From Symsagittifera roscoffensis (taxonomy: Eukaryota; Xenacoelomorpha; Acoela; Convolutidae), in NCBI RefSeq assembly GCF_963678635.1, contig NC_087066.1, forward strand, positions 57,058,312 to 57,122,311: a stretch of DNA of 64,000 nucleotides, written 5' to 3'. The notes under the pieces were generated by a model that saw nothing but the letters and a program-made list of their open reading frames with translations, did not search any database and had not been told where the DNA came from. How positions within the stretch are numbered: the stretch's first letter is position 1; each line of letters begins with the position of its first letter. The translations under genes were made by a program, and so were the position numbers. Of the stretch, positions 57,064-64,000 are shown piece by piece.

Positions 57064-59245
57064 TACAGCTACTACTTCCCTATTTTCCATTACACTTTAT
57101 CATATTTATTTTATTACTCAGAAGTCATCGAAGGCGCTCAACTGCGTGGCACACTAATGCACGACAATCCCATTTGTCAAATTTCATCTATTTCATCTAA
57201 AATCCAAAAATACAGCGCCGTCAACTCATGTTGAGAAGAATCATCGAATGACAAAAGACCATATGGGAAGAAAACTGGGAAATTACGTCATTGAAAAAGA
57301 CCAACGTCAAACCATTCAGCTTGCGCAATCATATGTTCTCTACTTCACTCCGGACTGCCTCGCGGATAAACGAGAGCCCTTGTTCTACGATCTGCCTTTC
57401 TGAAGGAGCTCATATTGAGTTATGACCTTTGGCCTGCACTCATAGAGTAATTTCAGATAAAGAACACCTTCTGTTCGTCACGCTATCTTAATTTCGGCCG
57501 GATAGATTCGTGCAACTTCTTTGTCTAATACCAAACTTAATCATACTCTTATATCTTCTAGTCTCAATAGATCCAGCGTATACTGGTTTTCGCGAGTTAA
57601 TTCTTGGAGTTTATCCAGAAGAAGGAGAGCTGTATTCTAAGATTTGTTCAAATTGTTCTGGCGCTGAAACTACAAAAAGTTTCAGCACTTACAAATAAGT
57701 GTCAATGTTAGAGATGGAATATGATTGGTTAGTTAGTAATATTTTATAGAGATAGTTTTATCAATAATATAATTGGTTTATAAATACTAGTTTAGAACTA
57801 GTTCCACCCATCCGGGGTTTAGAGAGTTTTTAGTTTTTAATTGTTTAATTCTAAGTTAGCTAAGGTCTTTTTCGAGATTTATGGTCGCACCAGATGAGTT
57901 ATGACCTTTGGCCTGTACTCATAGAGTAATTTCAGATAAGGTACACTGTCTGTTCGTCACGCTATCTTAATTTCGGCCGGATAGATTCGTGCAACTTCTT
58001 AGTCTAATAACAATCTAAATCTTACTCTTATATCTTCTAGTCTCAATAGATCCAGTGTATACTGGTTTTCGCGAGGTAGTTCTTGAAGTTTATTCAGAAG
58101 GAGAATAACTGTATTCTAAGATTTATTCAAACTGTTCTGGTGCTGAAACTACAAGTAGTTTCAGCACTTACAAGTAAGTGTCAATGTTAGAGATGGAATA
58201 TGATTGGTTAGTTAGTAAAAATTTATAGAGATAGTTTTATCAATAATATAATTGGTTTTTAAACACTAGTTTGGAACTGGTTCCAATATGAATACAACAT
58301 GTGACGATACCTACCTGCTAGTCCGAAACATGCCAATGACCCAACTATCGCTAATCAATTTAGATCCTGTTTCATGAGGCCAACATCTTCTTCACCATAC
58401 TGAAAACCTTTTTCGAACAAAAAAGGTGCAATATAAAAAAAAAACAAATCAATCGATCCAACAACTTTGACTTCCAGTCATTTCAAAACTTAAAAAATTT
58501 CATCCATTCCGATGGCTGCAACCAACTCGGATGGTTGCAAGCAGCGCATTTAAGTTGCTGCTTCTGCATTTGTAGCTGATGGTAAAGTAATGTTTACTAT
58601 TATTAAAGGATCAACCACATTCCACACCTAACCAATAATACTTATGGTAAATAATGACTAGTTTCACTTGTCAGACCAGCATTGAACTTGATGGAGAAAA
58701 ATTGATTTCGGAACCCCACGTTTCCATTATTCCTACAAATCTATTAAGACCGGAAAATGGAGGCTTTATATCTGAAACTACACTATGAAATAGCAAACCG
58801 AATCCAGCTCACTCAAATAACTGAGATTGACTGCTTCGAATCAGAAAGCAACGATGTCTGCTTAGCAACCTGAAATTGAACTTAAGAGTAATTTTGCTAG
58901 CAGACAGACTTGTTTTCTGATTAGATACAAACAATTCAAATTATGAAATTTGCAGTGCGGTGTATTTAGAACTATCAATACCAAGGAAAAGAGAACAGTC
59001 GGATTGAGGTCCGCGACTCCTATTCAAACTTTCCCGACAAATTTTTTGCATGCCTAGACATTTGTGAACAATGTTAGGCATGTCCGGAACTTCGCGACCG
59101 ACTTTTGGCAATTCCAGTCTTTCGCGTCACAAAAGATCCGACTTTTGCGATCCACACGGAGATGGACGGACCAAAATTTCGCCACCCATATATGGTCTGT
59201 CCAGTTTTTCTGGACCAGATTTGCCATTTCCTGACTTTTGCGACC
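57064..59245. repeat. third, diverged locus of the 1535-type unit
   Basis: Homologous to 47276-50681 (TTACAGCTACTACTTCC to CTGACTTTTGCGA), but with a complete miniature LTR element in place of the solo LTR. It is the likely source arrangement for the tandem copies. Confidence 0.75.
57416..58285 (-). mobile_element. 870-bp miniature LTR retrotransposon (TRIM-like) of the giant family
   Basis: Two 391-bp LTRs (57416-57806 and 57895-58285) enclose only 88 bp. On the - strand the interior begins TC then TGGTGCGACCATAAATCTCG (primer-binding site as in the giant element) and ends AAACCCCGGATGGG (polypurine tract). Flanked by ATAT at 57412-57415 and 58286-58289. It has no coding capacity and must be mobilised in trans. 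Confidence 0.88.
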
Positions 59246-59295
59246 AAAAATTGTGATTAAGGCGGATACGGCGTGATCAGCGCGGCCAAACTTTA

Positions 59296-59602
59296 GCCCT
59301 TCCCAAGTTTTCGTGATGTGTATTCAGGGCGACTTCGGCCCTTTCCAAGTTTTACTGATGTAGATACAGGGCTACTTCAACCCTTTCTAAATTTTCGTGA
59401 TGCGGATACAGGGCGACTTCAACCCTTTCTAAGTTTTCGTGATGTGAATATAGGAATACTTCAGCCCTTTCCAAGTTTTTGTGATGTGGATAGGGCGACT
59501 TCAGCCATTACCAAGTTTTCGTGATGTGAATATAGGAATACTTCAGCCCTTTCCAAGTTTTTGTGATGTGGATACATGGCGACTTCAGCCCTTTCTGTTG
59601 CT
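59296..59602. repeat. 42-bp minisatellite
   Basis: About seven units of CCCTTTCCAAGTTTTCGTGATGTGGATACAGGGCGACTTCAG type, two of them with a GAATATAGGAATA variant. The short + strand frame here is a repeat artefact. Confidence 0.85.
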
Positions 59603-60055
59603 GAGCAAATACAACAAGTTTGAACTATAGTTGCATATAATAAGTTGGAAGTATAGTTGCATATAATAAAAGTTCGAACAATAGATGCATACAGGGACAG
59701 TAGCCAAGCGTATACACAGTGCGTTACTGCAGATTCGGCGCAGTTTCGAACCGCCCAAAAAATCTTTTCTGTTTTATTTAGCTATTTAAACTAGTTAACA
59801 AAACGGCCGTGGCCGACCTTGATTGACAGGTTTTCGTCTGTCATTACCGTGTTTTGCCAAAGTGTGAAAGCACTCACTTGCATAAAATCGGTGCTGTTTA
59901 AGGTTGTCAAATTAACCAAATAGTTCATGCGATTTTTTGCCTTTTTGAGCCGACAAAAGGCCCAAGAATTCTTCAAATTTGGTTGCTTAAACTTATACCA
60001 GAAATATAATTTTGGACGACAACTTTTTTCAGCATATTTTTGTGCCGCGACCCGG

Positions 60056-60208
60056 GAGGCTGTTTCCAAGAAGGGCTCTGAGGCTGTTTCCAGTATCGTG
60101 ATCAAGGAGGTCTCGGAGGCTGTTTCCAGTGTCGTAAACAAGGAGGTCCTGAGGCTGTTTCCGGTATCGTGATCGAGAAGGTCTCGGAGGCTGCTTCCAG
60201 TATAGCAA
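60056..60208. repeat. 36-bp repeat GAGGCTGTTTCCAGTATCGTG...
   Basis: Four to five units of about 36 bp (one 24, one 35). A unit length of 12 codons lets frames stay open (59927-60172 and 60169-60360), but the 35-bp unit breaks the phase. I do not support a gene. Confidence 0.7.
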
Positions 60209-60279
60209 AAGAAGTGACAGGCCTGTTGGAGACGGAGGAGACAGCGGTGACTTCACATGAAATGGTTCCCGGGTTGACC

Positions 60280-61600
60280 AAAAATGCTAGTCAAACAATT
60301 TCCGGCTCTTTTCCAGTTTCCCAGCCCCCTCGTAAAATTACAAAACAAACCTGTTCATAAATTGTTCACACGGCAATTTGCACGTTAAAAATGTTGTAGA
60401 AATTTGTTCACCTGTTCACGCTGAGACGTTTTATTGCAGTTAATAACATCAAAAGTCATTTTAAATAGACTTTCATCTAATGGATTTCAGAAAAAAGCAA
60501 AGGGGGGAACTGGAAAAGAGCCCAATTTCCATATATGGAAAACTGCTAGTCATACACTTTTCATGCAATTCCATAAGTACAGAAAATTGCATGAAAGGTC
60601 TATGATTAGTATTTTTTCATATATGGAAATTGTATGACTAGCATTTTTCCATAAACCAAAAATATTGATTTTTTACATTTTAGTTTCTAAATTTTTTTTG
60701 GTTGTGTTCGTAACCGAACACAAATGACATACACCTTGGTAATCAATCGTAGTAACCAAAGGTTTGGCCGTCTCGCATTAAAAAAGCATTGGAAACAGCC
60801 TGAAATGTTTTTATTCTGTCTCACACAAATATTATAACGAAAATAACGAACTTTTAAATTTTGGCAAAAATTTTCAAAGATGAATATTTTTAAAATTTGA
60901 ATTTTTAAATTACCAGACATAGATCAAGACATACAAAAACATGTCATACCAAAGAAAGAGAAATCTTAAGCGTTTTTGAAAAAAGTTATGAAGAGAAAAG
61001 GAAAAAAGCCAATATTAGTATTTCCAGGACTACGTTATACACACAAAAAATTAAATTTTGCTTGCAAAAATATTTTTTTTCAAAAAATGTTTGTTTGAAT
61101 ACGAAAATCAATTTGCGGTTGAAAAAAAACACGAAAAAAAATTTTGTGGACAATTTCAAAAAAACTTCAAAAATTTTTGTCGTCGCTATCAAAAAAATGC
61201 TAGTCATACAATTCCATATATGGAAATTGTATGATTAGTGATTTTTTTTCAGAAAACCAAAAATAAAAAAAGTTTTAGCAGCCCAAACAACGCTTAAATA
61301 TTTTGCCCGCAGTTGAATCAATTGTTCAAAGCTTTTTTTTACAAATTTTTTTTTTACAAAAATGCTAATCATGAAATTTCCATTTTTGGAAATTGTATGA
61401 TTAGCTTTTTTTCCATACCATTATTTTCCTTTTTTTATAAAGAGATACCAATTTCGATACCAAAACAACTATAAAATACCTTTGAAATTCGATTAAATTC
61501 ATTTTGCAAAAATTTATGAAATTTGTATGACTAGCATTTTTCCATAGACTAAGTGTATGAAATTGTATGACTAGCATTTTCGGTCTATGGAGGTCAACCC
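60280..61600. repeat. family of inverted AATGCTAGTCATACAATTTCCATA motifs
   Basis: The motif or its complement occurs near 60286, 60528, 60617, 61196, 61361, 61513 and 61556. At 61196-61240 and 61361-61405 two copies meet head to head, giving near-perfect inverted repeats with arms of about 19 bp. Otherwise the region is AT-rich and non-coding. Confidence 0.65.
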
Positions 61601-62702
61601 GGGTTTCTGTGACAGGTGGAACATTCAAACGCGGACAGACCCCAAAGATAGCAAAGATGTGATAATCACTGAAGATTGCACAATACGAAAAAACTGTAGG
61701 AACCACCCATTCTCCGTTTTTGTGTTATGTTGATGGAAATTAAAAATTTTAATACCAGAAACTGTTTTTTGTCATTCAGAGTGCATTTTCATTATCAACT
61801 TATCGCTCTTGTGCTGAATAAGTTTTGAATACTCACAGTAGAAAAAGTTACGGTGCTCATAATGCCAAAACACGCTTGCAGGTACTAGACTATTTTTTTT
61901 GCTAAATTCTCGTCATCGAATATTACGGCTAATTTTTTTTTGCAAAATTTAAGAATAACGGATACGTCCCAAATCCATGCTTAGGGGGGCATAATTTGGT
62001 AAAAAGAGACTAGATCAAAATTCTGACCGCAGGATGTGTTGTAGGGAAGCCTTTCGCTCCTTTTGATATCAAATTTAGGTTGCCAGCCGATTCCGCCCCG
62101 GCGGGAGAAAAGTGTGCGTCGGTAATTTGCATTATTAAGGGTATAGTTTTTTGTATAAAAGCGGGTGTTATAGTTTTTTTATGAAATTTTGGGCCACGAT
62201 TTGGGATCCAATTTTTTTGAGCCCGGTTAACGTCCCGTTATCAAAAAACCGCAAAAAAAAACAAAAAAAAGTCAAAATGGACTTTTTAACAAAACGTAAT
62301 TCCCTTGACCGGAAGGCCTGAAAATTTCAGTCTAATTTTTATCAATTCGAAAAAAACCAATCATATAAACTAGTTTAAGCTCCGGCGGGCTCAGGTTTAC
62401 TCCAAGTGATAGTAGGGATTTTGAATTAATCAATACGACGCCCCCTAAATATACCCAAAAAGTTTCTTAAAAGTCAAAAAACCAGCCGCGTCAGTTTTTT
62501 TCGTATAAAACCATTAATGGTTTTTGTTGTCGGTGCAAGCTCGTTGCATCACGCTCTAGCAAAACTAGCCGCGTCACTCCGTAACCAACTTGTTGATACT
62601 CACTTAGCCATACCCGGTCTAAGTTTTAAACTTATAGCCGTTAATCCCTGTAAAACTGTACAACACTATTTTGAGTAATTTTTATATCATCACTCGAATA
62701 TC
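61601..62702. other. no gene recognised
   Basis: Nothing supportable on either strand. Two CCGCGTCA phrases at about 62486 and 62570 recur without clear meaning. Confidence 0.4.
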
Positions 62703-63059
62703 GTGATTTGGCACGACGTCATAAATAACTCAATTACTAGGCATCGCAGCAATAACTTCAATCCTGTGTCCGGAGAAAAACTTGTAGCCATCCTAAAAGG
62801 CTATCCTGCAAAAATTAGTGCTATCGTGTATTGTCAACGCATTGGAACTGAGGAAATATTTGAGAAATTAAAAAATTCAAGTATTCTGACCATCAGTATA
62901 GTCATTCATTTGATATCAAAACGTAAAGCTGAGGATACGGGTTTTCGCAAACATTACTTGGCATTACACCAGCCCGATGTATTAGAGATCAAACTTTCCA
63001 GATCATTCGCAGATACGACGAAAACCTTAGAACTTTTGTTGCTAACACTAAGAGATTGA
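62703..63059 (+). CDS. hypothetical 118-residue ORF, possibly gag-related
   Basis: 118 codons starting ATGATTTGGCACGACGTC, with ordinary amino-acid composition rather than repeat-like ('GEKLVAILKGYPAKISAIV', 'QPDVLEIKLSRSF'). After its TGA another frame (about 63048-63179) stays open with 'HTLILVHLQEHLAEVYSYL', so the original protein may have been longer and is now shifted. The downstream coiled-coil resembles BEL gag, making a decayed retroelement plausible. I do not recognise a domain. Confidence 0.35.
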   Translation: MIWHDVINNSITRHRSNNFNPVSGEKLVAILKGYPAKISAIVYCQRIGTEEIFEKLKNSSILTISIVIHLISKRKAEDTGFRKHYLALHQPDVLEIKLSRSFADTTKTLELLLLTLRD

Positions 63060-63295
63060 GTAGGAAGCAACGTGTGCTCTTTAAGCAACACACTCTCATC
63101 TTAGTACATTTGCAGGAGCACCTAGCCGAAGTATACAGTTATTTAGCTCAGAAGTTTAGCCTTGTAGAGGTGGTATAAGTTGTTGCATATATGTTAAAGT
63201 GCTTTTGTGTCGTTTTCTTTATCTTTTTGTACTGAATCAAAGTTTGATACGTCCCGCTATTTAATTGTAAGAGAAAATTGTAACAGTTTATCACA

Positions 63296-63472
63296 ATTGA
63301 TCAAGAATTAGGTCTGAATGTACAAAAGCTTCTTGAGTCTCGGTGTAATGTGGAAATTGAGCTCCTCAATATTCATAAATATATTCAAGAAGCCATAGAG
63401 AACAAAAAACCTGAGACCCTAGAAGTTCACATCGGTCTAGGGTCTCATGTCAGAGTAAAACAATCTCAATGA
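63296..63472 (+). pseudogene. short coiled-coil fragment, faintly prefoldin/UXT-like
   Basis: About 58 open codons ('NVQKLLESRCNVEIELLNI' then 'LEVHIGLGSHVRVKQSQ'), ending in TGA. A helix followed by a 'V-x-LGS-x-x-x-V' strand recalls prefoldin-alpha-type proteins such as UXT, but the match is short and could be chance. Confidence 0.2.
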
Positions 63473-63621
63473 CTTTCAACGTAGAACAGTCAGCTGAAAC
63501 AAGAGTTGTTGCTGGCTAAACTAAGAACAGAAGAGATCGAGAGACAAAATTAAGCATCAATGCGCTTACTGGATATCAAGCAAAAGTGGAAGAAGTATGA
63601 ATCCGCGAGGAGAATCGATAA

Positions 63622-64000
63622 CAGTATGTTGAAGCCAAAATAGCTGAAGCTGAATTGGAGGAAGACGCCGACTATCTTGAACTGTTTGCTAGCTCGGTAA
63701 GCTCTCATGGGGAAACAGCATATAAATGCACAGAAACTTTAGTGGATAATGTGCCGAAGTTGAATCCAGTAGTGACCATAACCGACCCGACCGGATACAC
63801 TTCTGGATTAAATACGGTTCCCTATAATGCCCCGGAGGATGTCGTTCCTGTGTGTAACGCCCAATTAGGTGGCTTGTCTTTTACGATGATGCATGGGGCT
63901 CAAGTACCCCCCATGGTTCCTAAATCTCCTACGCAGATTGTTGCCGGCCCAAATACTCAGCAAAAAATCATCGAGTATGTGTCGAACTTAAATCAAGATG
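63622..64000 (+). pseudogene. BEL/Pao-like gag fragment running off the window
   Basis: 126 codons open from after TAA 63619 to the window end, no start codon. It begins 'VEAKIAEAELEEDADYLEL', closely paralleling the coiled-coil of the - strand BEL gag at 51477-51289 (which reads 'VEIEYLEEAEIDQHLEL'), then a Pro/Val/Thr-rich stretch as in BEL gag. Upstream codons contain TGA 63598 and TAA 63619 in the same frame, so this copy looks decayed. Opposite strand to the other BEL elements in the window. Confidence 0.5.

Noticed and set aside
59927-60360. Candidate repeat protein from the 36-bp units
   Set aside because: One unit is 35 bp and shifts the frame; flanking sequence shows no coding character.

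Overview
The window is repeat-dominated, AT-rich DNA from an animal genome. The organism is probably an invertebrate: BEL/Pao retrotransposons are confined to animals, a Ty3/gypsy-type element with an envelope gene is present, and there are no operons, tRNA or rRNA genes. I found no convincing single-copy host gene. Nearly everything recognisable is a retroelement, a piece of one, or a tandem repeat. I could not identify the species.

Region 1 (1170-20072) is the highlight: one 18.9-kb LTR retroelement on the + strand, with 410-bp LTRs that differ at only two positions and a 4-bp target duplication (AATG). Its order is leader with primer-binding site; a large unknown ORF (about 2836-4983); gag capsid (4996-5739); pol with zinc knuckle, protease, RT, RNase H and integrase (5669-11497, with in-frame stops at 8012 and 11042); a cluster of small overlapping ORFs, two of them strongly hydrophobic (12081-13635); an 872-residue envelope glycoprotein resembling the class III (gB-like) glycoproteins of chuviruses (13623-16241); a 601-residue unknown ORF joined to env by an ATGA overlap (16238-18043); and a 3' region that opens with an intron-like sequence. 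This is far larger and has more ORFs than ordinary errantivirus-like elements.

Region 2 (20073-29960) is non-coding and AT-rich. It holds diverged tandem copies of a roughly 1.9-2.4-kb repeat with an internal sub-repeat of about 150 bp, and a 351-bp MITE-like element carrying two palindromic E2F-type sites.

Region 3 (30019-36560) is a satellite-like array made from internally deleted BEL/Pao elements on the - strand. Six LTR-headed units of 1479 or 876 bp form a 4106-bp higher-order repeat. A repeat block at 28451-29960 recurs at about 36560-38060 on the other side of the array.

Region 4 (38098-45840) is a longer, decayed BEL/Pao element on the - strand: 3' LTR, integrase, RNase H, RT, protease and gag in broken frames. 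Its gag and leader end is duplicated at 50682-55650, with a 522-bp leader segment present once in the first copy and four times in the second. A BEL LTR lies at 55661-55978.

Region 5 (47276-50690 and 57064-59245) contains copies of a ~1535-bp unit, each bearing an LTR related to the giant element but on the - strand. Two copies hold solo LTRs. The third holds a complete 870-bp LTR-PBS-PPT-LTR miniature with an ATAT target duplication.

Region 6 (59290-64000) has minisatellites, a family of inverted AT-rich motifs, and the start of a decayed gag-like region on the + strand running off the end.
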